A stretch of 64,000 nucleotides of DNA from Collinsella tanakaei YIT 12063 (GTDB lineage Bacteria > Actinomycetota > Coriobacteriia > Coriobacteriales > Coriobacteriaceae). Positions 1-9,051 of this stretch are shown here, piece by piece. The DNA is taken from the NCBI RefSeq assembly GCF_000225705.1, contig NZ_JH126468.1, forward strand, positions 308,818 to 372,817. Direction: 5' to 3'. A model generated the notes under the pieces. It did no database searches and was not told where the DNA came from. It saw nothing but the letters and a program-made list of their open reading frames with translations. The position numbers and the translations under genes are program-made. The first letter of the stretch is position 1, and every line of letters begins with the position of its first letter.

Positions 1-559
1 GCTGCGTAGTGGAGGCTATGCTCGCCTCCGTTCCGCGGTCCCCGGTAAGCAGAAACGTGATCAGATCGGGCACCATCAAGATCTGCGCGCCCATTGGAAG
101 AGGGCCCTCGTCGCGAATCTGCGCCGCAATCTGAACGGACGTGTTGATATCTAGCGGGGGGATTCCCGTCCTCTCGTAGGCATCTGCGAGCGTGCCGTCC
201 TCGAGCAAGGCGGCGGCGAGCCCCTCGGTACGAGCATCTCGGTAGCCCACCACCGGACCCAGCAGGTTGCCATCGCTATCGACCAAACCGTAGTCGACGC
301 CCCAGGTATCGATGGCGCATGTCTTCGCCCCGGCTTCCACCGCAGCCACCAGGCCCGCCTCGACCTGCGCGACGATCTTATCCATATCCCATACGAGCGT
401 CTCGCCATGGCGGACAAGGCCGTTTTCGAACCGATGGACCTCGCGCAGGGAAAGGCTCTGGCCGTCTTCGATGACGCCCACGATCACGCGACCGCTCGAA
501 GCCCCCAGATCGATTGCCGCAGCGCGACATCCTTCAAAACGATGTTCAACCTGTTCCAT
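1..559 (-). CDS. rhaB: Rhamnulokinase, N-terminal part (runs off the window)
   Basis: FGGY-family sugar kinase that phosphorylates L-rhamnulose in the cytoplasm. I translated 186 residues from the ATG at 559 to the window edge. The N-terminal phosphate-binding motif AIDLGASSGRV is at residues 15-25, followed by TWGVDYGLVD and VGYRDARTEG. These match the start of E. coli RhaB better than xylulo- or glycerol kinases. GGGAGGT lies 5 bases before the ATG and fixes the start. The C-terminal ATPase half is outside the window, so intactness is unknown. A 29-bp palindrome about 65 bp upstream is a likely operator. The family call is firm; the exact sugar is inferred from similarity to RhaB. Confidence 0.85.
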   Translation of the reverse strand, partial: MEQVEHRFEGCRAAAIDLGASSGRVIVGVIEDGQSLSLREVHRFENGLVRHGETLVWDMDKIVAQVEAGLVAAVEAGAKTCAIDTWGVDYGLVDSDGNLLGPVVGYRDARTEGLAAALLEDGTLADAYERTGIPPLDINTSVQIAAQIRDEGPLPMGAQILMVPDLITFLLTGDRGTEASIASTTQ

Positions 560-624
560 TTCGACCTCCCCTCATCAAGGCTTTTACCTGCTGGTTCTAT
601 AACATCACTGGTTTAGTGTGTTTG

Positions 625-653
625 TGTAACCGTTTCAACTTGAACCGTTTACA
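625..653. promoter_or_regulatory. Palindromic operator candidate upstream of rhaB
   Basis: A 29-bp imperfect palindrome begins TGTAA and ends TTACA, with a perfect core TTCAACTTGAA at 634-644. It also contains a direct repeat AACCGTTT at 628-635 and 643-650, 15 bp apart. The position, just upstream of rhaB on the minus strand, suits a sugar-responsive repressor or activator site. The cognate regulator is not visible here. Confidence 0.45.
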
Positions 654-1165
654 TTATTAGCAGGCAACCTCTGGGAAGCCAGATTTGAACACTTGAACGG
701 TAGTTATTTAGGGGACGAACGTATCTTTATGTTGTTTTTAGCCTTAGAGAAGCGGGGCCGCGTTCGTTTGAGCGGGCACAAGCGGGGGCTTACGCGCAGC
801 AGTCCGCGAACGAAGAGCAATGGCGCTTGCGGAGGTTGAAGACATTGGAGGACGTTTCCGTTAGGAATACAATTCTCATGCCTTGCCACGGTTCGGCTCG
901 ACGAAAATGCCGTGATGAACGCGCCCGCCTCATGACCGGTCTGGGCAACGAGCAGGGCGTTTTTTCCGCTCCGCCGCCCACACCATCGGCCGCAGCGAAG
1001 CTGATTGTGCGATGGGGCCGGCTCAGGCAGAGCCCAAGACGTTCCGCGCCGGCTACCAACATATTCGCGACATCAACAGCCGCCTCACCCGGTGGCAAAT
1101 CATGGCAGGAAGAGCCGGCTTGTTGGGAAATCCCCCGCAAGCCGGCCCCATTTCCATTGATCTTG
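654..1165. other. Intergenic stretch with no supported gene
   Basis: About 510 bases lie between the rhaB control region and the end of the first ATPase gene. Short open frames exist on both strands, but none has a ribosome site, a recognisable domain or consistent composition. A 9-bp perfect inverted repeat (GCCGGCTTG at 1114-1122 with 1138-1146) lies just past the ATPase stop. It could be a weak terminator, although it lacks a T-tract. Confidence 0.4.
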
Positions 1166-2476
1166 CTATTGGCTCAAAGCAAAGCGCTTGCTATGCATTA
1201 CCGCCCAAAGGGGAACATTAATCAGCCACCCATCGTCTCGATACGGAGACAATGATGTTCGGACAGCACGGTCAATGCAAAACTTTTCGCATGCAACGCG
1301 CAAGCTTTTAGACCGAAGGTTCTCCCCTGCCTTTACTTCAACAGGAATAATGCCGCGCGAACTGGTAAGCGCAAAGTCTATTTCTGCAGATCCTGAATCA
1401 TTAGACCAATAGACCGGCTGCTCTCCCTGGGCAACATACTCCTGCAAAACATATTGCTCGGTCAGCGCTCCCTTAAATTCAGTGAAGACGCGTGACCCAT
1501 CAATCACCGCCGTCTCCGGCAGCCCCGCCATAGCACCCAGCAAACCCAAATCGCAGCAAAAGAGCTTGAACGCAGATAGATCCTCATAGCCCCCAAGCGG
1601 AAGGCGTAACGCGGCGACGCGAGGAACTTTATAAACCACCCCATAATCTTCAAGCCACTGCAGAGCTTCCTCAAAATCACGCGCCCTAGCGCCCGGCCTT
1701 ACCGCTCCGTACACAAACTTCTTGTTCTCATGCGCAAGCTGGCTTGGTATAGAGCGCCACGCCATCCTCATGCGCTCCAACAGCCTAACCGGTGCGTGCT
1801 TGCTAAAGTCCGCATCATACGCTTGAAGGATATCGCCCTGCAGCCGTCGACACTCCGCATAATCGCCCGACGCGACAAACTCCGCCACCACTTCTGGCAT
1901 GCCGCCAATGACCATGTAATCTTTCAGATGGCGTTCAATCACATCCGCTACGCTATCAAGCAATGCCATGTCCCCCGCTTCAAGGGCGTCGGCAAGCACG
2001 TCACCCGCAGCAGCGCGAACAAACTCTTCAAACGTCAGGGGATAAAAGGTCAGCATGTCAACTTTGCCAACCGGATAGCTCTCCCCCTCACGTCGCAAAC
2101 CAAGTCCCATATAAGAGCCTGCTGCGACAACATGGTATTCAGGAGCCTGTTCACAGAAGTACTTTAGAGATGTAAGGCCACGAGGAGCTTCTTGTATTTC
2201 ATCAAAGAAGAGCAGCGTATCCTCAGGGTCTATGCGACGCCCCGTGCGCAGCTCAATTTGAGTGATGATTCTACGAGGATCAAGGTCTTGAGCAAAGAGG
2301 CTCTTATAGCTCTCATCGAGCATGAAATCGATCGTCACCGTATCGGCGAACTGTCGGCGCCCAAACTCCTTTACAAGCCAGGTCTTACCTGTCTGGCGAG
2401 CGCCTTTTACAATAAGAGGCTTACGTCCGGAACGGCCCTTCCACGCAACCAGCTCCGCCATACACGTTCTTTCCAT
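1166..2476 (-). CDS. AAA-family ATPase with DUF4143 domain
   Basis: 436-residue ATP-binding protein of the AAA_14/DUF4143 family, which is abundant and multi-copy in gut bacteria and has no assigned role. Walker A GARQTGKT is at residues 25-32, Walker B-like LLFFDE at 88-93, and a sensor segment VVAAGSYMG follows. The C-terminus has a nuclease-like pattern: Asp367 in SAEIDFAL, then Glu380 and Lys382 in PVEVKAG. This resembles the PD-(D/E)XK core. GGAGGGCTCT directly precedes the ATG. A 33-bp tandem array lies 50-140 bp upstream of the start. A related but broken gene lies at 4906-6232, beyond recQ. The family is clear; the function is unknown. Confidence 0.85.
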   Translation of the reverse strand: MERTCMAELVAWKGRSGRKPLIVKGARQTGKTWLVKEFGRRQFADTVTIDFMLDESYKSLFAQDLDPRRIITQIELRTGRRIDPEDTLLFFDEIQEAPRGLTSLKYFCEQAPEYHVVAAGSYMGLGLRREGESYPVGKVDMLTFYPLTFEEFVRAAAGDVLADALEAGDMALLDSVADVIERHLKDYMVIGGMPEVVAEFVASGDYAECRRLQGDILQAYDADFSKHAPVRLLERMRMAWRSIPSQLAHENKKFVYGAVRPGARARDFEEALQWLEDYGVVYKVPRVAALRLPLGGYEDLSAFKLFCCDLGLLGAMAGLPETAVIDGSRVFTEFKGALTEQYVLQEYVAQGEQPVYWSNDSGSAEIDFALTSSRGIIPVEVKAGENLRSKSLRVACEKFCIDRAVRTSLSPYRDDGWLINVPLWAVMHSKRFALSQ

Positions 2477-2523
2477 AGAGCCCTCCAGCCGCGCTCATCC
2501 TTATCTCTAGGTCAGTTTAGCAA

Positions 2524-2615
2524 CTTCCCAAGCAAAATGTGGGAGTCTCGCACAAAGTTCCAAGGAAAAATGTGGTAGTCTCGCACAAAGTTCCAAGGAA
2601 AAATGTGTGAGCACC
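2524..2615. repeat. 33-bp-period tandem array upstream of a DUF4143 ATPase
   Basis: Almost three copies of a 33-bp unit lie between the ATPase start (2476) and the recQ stop (2644). GTCTCGCACAAAGTTCC recurs exactly 33 bp later. Read in the direction of the ATPase gene, each unit carries TGTGCGAGACT. This resembles the GTGCGGAAATC repeat, also at 33-bp spacing, in front of the second ATPase gene at 4906. A helical-phase protein-binding array controlling the ATPase is one reading. Confidence 0.8.
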
Positions 2616-2643
2616 GCGTTCAACTGGACTTTTGCAACAGCGG

Positions 2644-4677
2644 CTAAACCTCACCCAAATGCTGGTCCTCAAACTCCTCGATGTGCTCCAAAAACGCGCG
2701 ACCAAAGTCCGCTGCCTTCTTCTCGCCGATGCCCGGAACATCCAAAAGCTCCTCAAGGCTATGGGGGCGCCGACGGCACATGCCGCGAAGAGCCGCGTCG
2801 CTGCACACCATATAGGGCGCCCAACCCCGCTCGCGTGCAAAATCCGTACGCAGCTCGCGCAGGCTCTCGAACAGCTCGGCGTCATCACCCACGCGAGGCC
2901 GAGCATCCAGGGCGGCTTCCTCGCGCAGCAAATCGACCGCACGGCGGGCGCGGGCAGATCTGGAGCGCTTGCTGGACCTGCGCTTGATAGTGAATTCAAA
3001 CGGCGTCGCAGACGCAGCCCCGTCGCCAGAGCTCTCTCCCAGCACCTCGACCGCACGCGGCCCCAGCGCGATCACGGGATACTGCCCCTGCGATACGGAA
3101 AGGTATCCGCGGCCCGCGAGCTGGTCCACCACATCCTTGATGCGCGCCATCTGGCAGTCTTCCAGCGCGCCGTACCCCGCCGCCTCATCGAGATGGCAGT
3201 TGCGCACCCGCTCGTTGTTGGCGCCGTGCAGGGCATCGGCTATAAGCGTCTTGCCAAACCGACCCGCCCGCGGCGCCACAAACTCCACGATCGCGCGGGC
3301 AACCTGCGTCACGTCCTCCACCTCAAACTCGGTAAGGCAGTTGGAGCATGCGCCGCAACCATCGCTCTTTGCGGACAAGGGCTGGCTGGCACCCAGCTGC
3401 GCGCCCGTCCGCGCATCCGGCAATGCGCCCTCGTCCCCAAAATAGCGGAGCATGTACTCGCGCAAGCACCCGGTAGTCTGGCAGTAGCCCTCCATCTGGC
3501 GCAGAAGACGGTAACGGTTCTGGCAGGCGCGCTCAAGCTGCTCCTGGTCAAGGTCGGGACGCGGCAAGCCGTCCTCGTCCAGCCCCGCCGCATCACGGCT
3601 CTTCTCTATCAAGAACCGGCGCAGTCTGAAATCGTTGCCATTCCACAGCAGATAGCAGCTGGCGGGATCGCCGTCGCGGCCGGCGCGGCCCGCCTCTTGG
3701 TAATACGCCTCGATGCTTTCCGGCACGTTGTTGTGAATCACGTATCGCACGTTGGGCTTGTCGATACCCATGCCAAACGCATTGGTGGCCACCATCACCG
3801 GCACGCGGTCGTCGATAAAGTCCGCCTGGTTTTGCGTTCGTTCATCGTTACCCAAGCCCGCGTGGTAGCGCCCCGCCCGGATACCTTGGGGCATCAACGC
3901 CAGCGACAGTTCCGCGGAAAGCTCGTCCACCGCCTTGCGAGTCGAGCAGTAGATGATGCCGCTCTCCTGGTTATGCTGCGCGACATAGGAGCGTATCCAG
4001 GCAGCCTTCGCCTTATCGCCCAGCTCTTCCACTCCAAAGAACAGATTGGGTCGGTCGAAACCGGTCACCACGGTCTGCGGCGAGCGCAAATCGAGCATAT
4101 GGACAATGTCCTCCCGCACGCGCTCGGTAGCGGTAGCCGTGAAGGCCGCTACCACCGGACGCTGCGGCAGGGCCTCTATGAATGCGGAGATCTGCAGATA
4201 GGATGGGCGAAAATCCTGGCCCCATTGGGAGACGCAGTGGGCCTCGTCCACCGCCACCAGCGGAATGCCGTAACCGCCGGGGGACGCCAGACGTTGCGCG
4301 AACTCCATAAAGCGCGGATCTGCCAAGCGCTCGGGCGCTACGTACATGATCTGGTACCATCCGTCTTCCGCGCGACGCAGTACCGTGTTCTGCTGCGGCA
4401 CGGTAAGGGATGAGTTGAGGTATGAAGGATGCGCGCCCGCCGCCAGCAGCGAACGCACCTGGTCGCCCATGAGCGACACCAGCGGGCTCACCACCAGCGT
4501 GAGTCCCTTCAGCATGAGCGCGGGCACCTGGTAGCAGATGGACTTGCCGGCACCGGTGGGCATGACTCCCAAGGCATCGCGGCCAGACAGGATGGCCTGC
4601 ACCATGCGGTCCTGCCCGGGACGGAAAGATCCATAACCAAAGTAGGTTTTAAGCGTGTCCAACGCCTGGTTATTCAT
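2644..4677 (-). CDS. recQ: ATP-dependent DNA helicase RecQ
   Basis: 677-residue superfamily 2 3'-5' DNA helicase used in recombinational repair and fork processing. Visible features in order: FGYGSFRPGQ near residue 13; motif I TGAGKS at 41-46; motif II DEAH at 144-147 followed by CVSQWG; motif III FTATAT; a helicase C-terminal part with GRAGRDGDP; four cysteines of the RecQ zinc-binding region around GCGACSNC; a winged-helix region; and a C-terminal HRDC domain (residues about 595-670, DVPGIGEKKAADFG). The length fits the E. coli-type enzyme. It sits between two DUF4143 ATPase loci with no obvious operon partner. A 593-residue antisense frame over it is a codon-bias shadow. Confidence 0.97.
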   Translation of the reverse strand: MNNQALDTLKTYFGYGSFRPGQDRMVQAILSGRDALGVMPTGAGKSICYQVPALMLKGLTLVVSPLVSLMGDQVRSLLAAGAHPSYLNSSLTVPQQNTVLRRAEDGWYQIMYVAPERLADPRFMEFAQRLASPGGYGIPLVAVDEAHCVSQWGQDFRPSYLQISAFIEALPQRPVVAAFTATATERVREDIVHMLDLRSPQTVVTGFDRPNLFFGVEELGDKAKAAWIRSYVAQHNQESGIIYCSTRKAVDELSAELSLALMPQGIRAGRYHAGLGNDERTQNQADFIDDRVPVMVATNAFGMGIDKPNVRYVIHNNVPESIEAYYQEAGRAGRDGDPASCYLLWNGNDFRLRRFLIEKSRDAAGLDEDGLPRPDLDQEQLERACQNRYRLLRQMEGYCQTTGCLREYMLRYFGDEGALPDARTGAQLGASQPLSAKSDGCGACSNCLTEFEVEDVTQVARAIVEFVAPRAGRFGKTLIADALHGANNERVRNCHLDEAAGYGALEDCQMARIKDVVDQLAGRGYLSVSQGQYPVIALGPRAVEVLGESSGDGAASATPFEFTIKRRSSKRSRSARARRAVDLLREEAALDARPRVGDDAELFESLRELRTDFARERGWAPYMVCSDAALRGMCRRRPHSLEELLDVPGIGEKKAADFGRAFLEHIEEFEDQHLGEV

Positions 4678-4845
4678 ACGGCCGCCCTCGCATCTCGCAT
4701 GGTCACACCTTGTAGGTCATAGCCTTGTACCCTCACCACGCTAGCAGAGGACGCCATCGACCTCCAGACCGGGTTTTCCTTAGGCTTGTTCCGCACGCTT
4801 GTGCGCCATGGCAACGCCTGCCGCAAGCCTTGGCTCAAGACTCAG

Positions 4846-4892
4846 AAAGTGCGGAAATCGGGTAAATCGCCCAAATAAAAAGTGCGGAAATC
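4846..4892 (+). repeat. Two-copy 33-bp-period repeat upstream of the second DUF4143 ATPase
   Basis: AAAGTGCGGAAATC occurs at 4846-4859 and 4879-4892, exactly 33 bp apart. It ends 13 bp before the ATPase ATG, so the array overlaps the expected promoter or leader. CAAATA at 4872-4877 precedes the second core. The combination CAAATA plus AGTGCGG also defines the intergenic elements at 38565 and 48270. Confidence 0.75.
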
Positions 4893-4905
4893 TGGTTGGA
4901 GGGCT

Positions 4906-6232
4906 ATGTTCACGCGAAAGATATATGAATACCTGCTGGAATGGAAGCGCAGAGATAGCGGCAGAACGGCAGCCCTTATCGAAGGGCCCCGGCGCGTTGG
5001 CAAGTCCGCTGTTGCCAAAGCGTTCGCACAAAACGAGTATCGCACCCACATCCTTGTAGATTTCTCAGCCGCACCCCAATCTGTTGGAGAGCTGTTCGAG
5101 GATGTCTCGGATTTGGACTATCTTTTTTTACAATTGCAGCTGCATTACGGAGTTCAACTCCATAAGCGAGAATCGGCAATTATCTTTGACGAGGTGCAGC
5201 TCTGCCCAAAGGCGCGGCAAGCAATCAAACATCTAGTCGCAGACGGTCGCTATGACCATATAGAGACCGGCTCGCTCATATCGATTAGAAGGAACGTCCA
5301 AGGAATTGTTATTCCCAGCGAAGAATATAAGCTTCAGATGCGGCCCATGGATTTTGAAGAGTTCAAATGGGCGCTTGGCGATACGGGCACAATCCCTCTA
5401 CTGAAGAAAACTTTTGAAGAGAGGCGTCCGCTTGGCGACCAGCTCAATCGCAAGCTCATGAGGGACTTCCGTCTTTACATGCTAGTTGGCGGTACGCCTC
5501 AAGCCGTCAGCTCATATATAGAAACCAACAACCTCCAGGCAGTCGATACCGTTAAACGCGGCATCATCTCGCTTTACGAAGACGACTTTCATAAGATCAG
5601 CCCGTCCGGAGCGCTATCCCTTCTCTTTGACGCCATTCCAGCGCAACTCTCCAAAAGGCATCTCGGTACCAGGTTTCAGCAGTGCTGGCCAATCGCCAGG
5701 CATCCGACGTACTTGAGGAGATATCAGAACTAAAGGAGTCTAAGACAACGCTTGTTGCCTATCACGCAAACGATCCCAATGTGGGAATGTCTTCAAGCAT
5801 AAATCTCGAGAAATTTAAACTATACCTTGCTGATACGGGACTGTTTGTAACCCTTATGTTCAAAGACAGGGATTTTACCGATAACACCGTGTACCAAGCA
5901 TTGCTTTCTGACAAGCTGCCGGCAAATCTCGGCTCGGTTTACGAAAACGTCGTTGCGCAGGAGCTGGTCGCACAAGGACACAGGCTGTTTTATCACACCT
6001 GGCCAAAAAGGGCGCAAACCGCAACTACGAGATTGACTTTGTTGTAAGCGACGGTAAAAAGATCTCTCCCGTTGAGGTCAAGTCCTCGGGATACAAAACC
6101 CATGTCTCACTTGATGCGTTTGGCGAGAAATATGCATCCAGGATTGGGCGACGCTTCCTGGCGTATACAAAAGACCTTCGACAAGACGGTGACGTCACCT
6201 GCATGCCAACATATATGGCGCGCTTTCTGTAA
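4906..6232 (+). pseudogene. DUF4143 AAA ATPase interrupted by two frameshifts
   Basis: The ATG at 4906 follows TTGGAGGG. Frame 1 gives GPRRVGKS (Walker A), IIFDEVQL (Walker B) and ETGSLISI. At the A-run 5653-5656 the homologous reading moves one frame back and continues as KKASRYQVSAV to about 6004. At the A-run 6005-6009 it moves again and ends as NYEIDFVV, PVEVKSSGYKTH and a TAA at 6232. Restoring one A in each run gives one protein of about 443 residues with all family motifs. Either the gene is inactivated, or the sequence has homopolymer errors, or slippage on the A-runs restores the product. Each shift is compatible in direction with -1 slippage. It belongs to the same family as 1166-2476. 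Confidence 0.85.
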
Positions 6233-6439
6233 ACAAGTCCAGAAACATCGCGCCCCACACAAGGCGCGAGGCGAAGATGATACGAACGCGGTCATAAATC
6301 CTGCCTTGCGAATCGCGTGCAAGGCCCACCACGCTTCGAGATAGATGCAGTCCGCGCGGATCATGGGGGTCGTCCTTAAACGCTGGACGAATCTCCCAAA
6401 AACCCGACTTCAAGCTCAAACCACCGATGCTCTCGGTAT

Positions 6440-6616
6440 TCATCTTGGGTTCCTCAACAAGAGGCTGAAGGGAAGATGTCGTAGGAGCCCTTGCCCCCTG
6501 TCACAGTACTCGCCGAGCAGCACCAGGCGCGACCCCACTTCGGAGAGGTCGACGCCGGCGAGCGCCTCCTCGAACTCGTCCAGGCAGCCGTGGATATCAG
6601 AAATAGCGTAGATCAT
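6440..6616 (-). pseudogene. Metallophosphatase (Ser/Thr phosphatase type) N-terminal remnant
   Basis: The ATG at 6616 follows a good GGAGG site. The first 40 or so residues carry AISDIHGCLDEFEEAL and LVLLGEYCDRG. This is the GDxHG/GDxVDRG start of calcineurin-like phosphatases, with Glu in place of the usual Asp in LLGDY. After CDRG the frame becomes unrelated sequence and stops at 6440. The GNHD and later metal-binding histidines are missing. The following open frame (6195-6435, minus) does not resemble the rest of the enzyme. I read this as a decayed or deletion-fused gene. Confidence 0.6.
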
Positions 6617-6952
6617 GGGAGGCCTCCGCCTTGTTGCCCACTCGCATATGGGGCTCATACCCAGAAATGCGTAGACCGCTTGAAGGCCGGCCGTATATCG
6701 CCATCTATACAAATCTATCAGGCGACTGCAAGCGCCCATCGATTGTGTAGACCGCCATTCGTATCGGACTCGCTTTTTCCGAAGCGTATACCCATGCGAA
6801 TCCACGAAGAGCCTGAAATTTGCCATGGATTAAGTAGAAGCGCTCAATCCGGCAAATGACCGAATCGAACGCTTCCAACCGCATCTTGAAGCTGTATGTA
6901 TTTTCGTTTAGCCTCTCAGCTCGCGATCCGCGAAGGGGCTTCAGTCCTCAAA
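6617..6952. other. Intergenic stretch with no supported gene
   Basis: 336 bases lie between the phosphatase remnant and the PTS IID stop codon. Short frames run through on both strands without start signals or domains. I see no clear T-tailed hairpin for the PTS operon. Confidence 0.35.
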
Positions 6953-7789
6953 TCAAAAGATGCCAAGCATGCATCCCAAAACGCTGAGTACGAAGATTCC
7001 AAGGATGATGTAAATGGTCTTAACGTTTTTATTAAGCAGCCAGACGCAAATGAAAGTCGCGGCAAGGGGCAGCAAATTCGGGAAGATCTGATCGAAGATA
7101 GACTGCAGCGCGGTTTCCGTACCGCCAAGCGTAAACGTTAAGCTGGTGGAAAGCGAGACCATGGTCGCGATCATCGCGCCGATAACGGTCATACCAAGGA
7201 TCGATGCGCCATAAGAAAGGCGTTCCATAAGATGCGCCTCTTCCGACTTCTCCAAAAACTGGGTTCCCAGCTGATAACCGAGTTTTCCCGCAAGAATTTT
7301 GGTTGCAAAATGAATCGCGGTGTACAAAAGAAAATAGAGGATGCTGCCCATCATGTTGCCGGTCGAGGCGAGGCCGATTCCGATTCCGGCGCAGATTACT
7401 CGAAACGTTCCCCAGAAGAATGAGTCACCGATTCCCGAAAGGGGACCCATCAGGCCAACCTTGAGGTTATTGATTGCCTTCACGTCAAAATCCGGATTCT
7501 TTGCCGCCTCCTCCTCCATGGCGACGGCCAGGCTTAGGACGAACGGAGAGACATGGGGCGTGATATTGAAGGTCTCGGTATGCCTTTCGAGGGCAGCGTA
7601 GAAGTCATCATCGCTCGAATAGATTCTACGAAGGGGCTTCTCGAGGGCGTACATGCATCCGTACGCCATCATCTTGTCGAACGACCAAGAACCCTGAATG
7701 GTAAACGAACGCCAGAATATACTGCGCTGCTCCGCGGGGGTCATCGTCCCGACGCCCTGCTTATTTACCTGAAAAGCCTGCTCGCTCAT
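6953..7789 (-). CDS. PTS system mannose/fructose/sorbose family IID component
   Basis: 278-residue membrane component of a mannose-family phosphotransferase transporter. The family signature is clear: an N-terminal FWRSFTIQGSWSFDKMMAYG, then TETFNITPHVSPFVLSLAVAMEE around residues 75-95, GLMGPLSGIGDSFFWGT, and C-terminal hydrophobic helices. Its ATG overlaps the IIC stop by one base (TAATG), so it is translationally coupled to IIC. It is the last gene of the operon deglycase - IIB - IIC - IID. No IIA subunit is encoded in this cluster. By analogy with gfr-type operons the substrate may be an Amadori (fructosamine) compound; that is inference. Confidence 0.93.
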   Translation of the reverse strand: MSEQAFQVNKQGVGTMTPAEQRSIFWRSFTIQGSWSFDKMMAYGCMYALEKPLRRIYSSDDDFYAALERHTETFNITPHVSPFVLSLAVAMEEEAAKNPDFDVKAINNLKVGLMGPLSGIGDSFFWGTFRVICAGIGIGLASTGNMMGSILYFLLYTAIHFATKILAGKLGYQLGTQFLEKSEEAHLMERLSYGASILGMTVIGAMIATMVSLSTSLTFTLGGTETALQSIFDQIFPNLLPLAATFICVWLLNKNVKTIYIILGIFVLSVLGCMLGIF

Positions 7790-8537
7790 TAGAAGTCCTC
7801 CTCTTCATCAAACTTCATGTTGAATACTGCAATGAGGGCAACGCAAAGACCCGCAACCGCGACGCCGATAACATCCATGCCCAGGTAAACGACCGCAATG
7901 AATCCCAGGAACAGGTAAGGAAGAATCTTGTTGTTCGACATGATCTTGATAAGCATGGCCAAGCCGACACAAGACAAAACGCCAGCCGCAACGTTGAATC
8001 CGTCGAGTACAACCTGCGGAATCGCGTTCAGCGCCGCATTGATTCCGTCCGCGCCAAAATACAAGGAAATGAACACCAGCAGCGCCGAGGGAATGCCAAG
8101 AGACAGAGGCACGACCGTAAGATGCAGAATATTTGCCCTTTTAAGATCGCGTGCGTCCAGCGCCTCCTGGATCTTCGTTCCAGCCCAGCTCCCCGGGACG
8201 GCATAGCAGAAATTTCTCCACATCTGCAAGAAGACAGAAAGGGGCAGAGCCAGCGCGACGGCAGAACCAGCGCCAGTACCGGCATTTATCGCCACGGCGA
8301 TGCTCACGTACTCGAAGCGTACACCTCGGGGGGAACGGCGCTGCCAACCATGATGGAGCCCATAAACATTGCTTCAAGAGCCGCTCCGACGGTTACACCC
8401 GTCTGGATATCGCCCATAATCGCACCGACCAGCATGCCGGTGAATAGGGGGCGTGCCATCATGCTTGCACCAAATAGTTGTTCATCGACCGAAGCGAGGA
8501 ACGCAACAACGGCGACTAGGGCTGCTTGAATAATCAT
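7789..8537 (-). pseudogene. PTS mannose-family IIC component, split by a one-base frameshift
   Basis: The first part (ATG 8537, AGAGGTGGGAATA upstream) reads through GDIQTGVTVGAALEAMFMG and VGSAVPPEVYAS, then stops at a TGA at 8304-8306. The second part continues in another frame from a GTG that overlaps this TGA (8307), with INAGTGAGSAVALALPLS, and ends at 7789. Together they make about 250 residues, the usual IIC length, with no sequence missing between YAS and the GTG-AG region. One extra G at about 8306 would restore a single frame. The neighbours are intact, so this may be a recent mutation, a sequencing error, or stop-restart translation at the GTGA overlap. Confidence 0.8.
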
Positions 8538-8580
8538 TATTCCCACCTCTCAAACTCTATCTCGTAAATTAGTTCCCCAC

Positions 8581-9051
8581 CTAGATAAGTGTTTCGACGG
8601 GAACGCTCGCCTCCGTTGGGACCGGCTGGCACCCTACCGAGACTCCCATGGAGAGGAGCTCTCGAATCGCCCCGATTTCCTCGTCCGTAGCGAATACCGA
8701 AGACGTAAGCTGCCGGCGGCCTTCAAGACGCTTCATGTTGCCAAGGTTCACGCTGGTGACGAGTCCGGTGCCCTTCGCAAGCTTGAGAGCATCCGCCACG
8801 CTGTCGACGACGATAAGCATCTTGTATTTATCCGTCTTACCGGAGTTAAGAACCTCGACAGCATCATCAACGCTTTTGGAGACGAATTTGACGCCGGCGG
8901 GCACCGCCATCTTAAGCGTCGTCAGGCGGAGCTTGTCTTTTCTAACGTCATCGTTAACCACGAAGATGCAATCGGCATTGAGGGAGTTGGTCCACGCAAG
9001 CGCCACCTGGCCGTGAACGAGGCGCTCGTCGACGCGCAATAGCTTAATCAT
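8581..9051 (-). CDS. PTS mannose/fructose/sorbose family IIB component
   Basis: 156-residue cytoplasmic phosphocarrier that passes phosphate from IIA to the sugar. The family active-site segment RVDERLVHGQVALAW is at residues 6-20, with the phosphorylated His at 14. Downstream, GVKFVSKSVDDAVEVL and LGNMKRLEGRRQL are typical. The start overlaps the preceding deglycase stop at 9051, so the two are coupled. It lies 43 bases upstream of IIC. Confidence 0.93.
   Translation of the reverse strand: MIKLLRVDERLVHGQVALAWTNSLNADCIFVVNDDVRKDKLRLTTLKMAVPAGVKFVSKSVDDAVEVLNSGKTDKYKMLIVVDSVADALKLAKGTGLVTSVNLGNMKRLEGRRQLTSSVFATDEEIGAIRELLSMGVSVGCQPVPTEASVPVETLI

Noticed and set aside
827-1255. 142-codon plus-strand gene
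   Set aside because: No ribosome site, no domain, and its end lies inside the ATPase gene.
2632-4413. 593-codon plus-strand frame over recQ
   Set aside because: Antisense shadow; recQ on the minus strand has every helicase motif, and the plus frame shows no domain.
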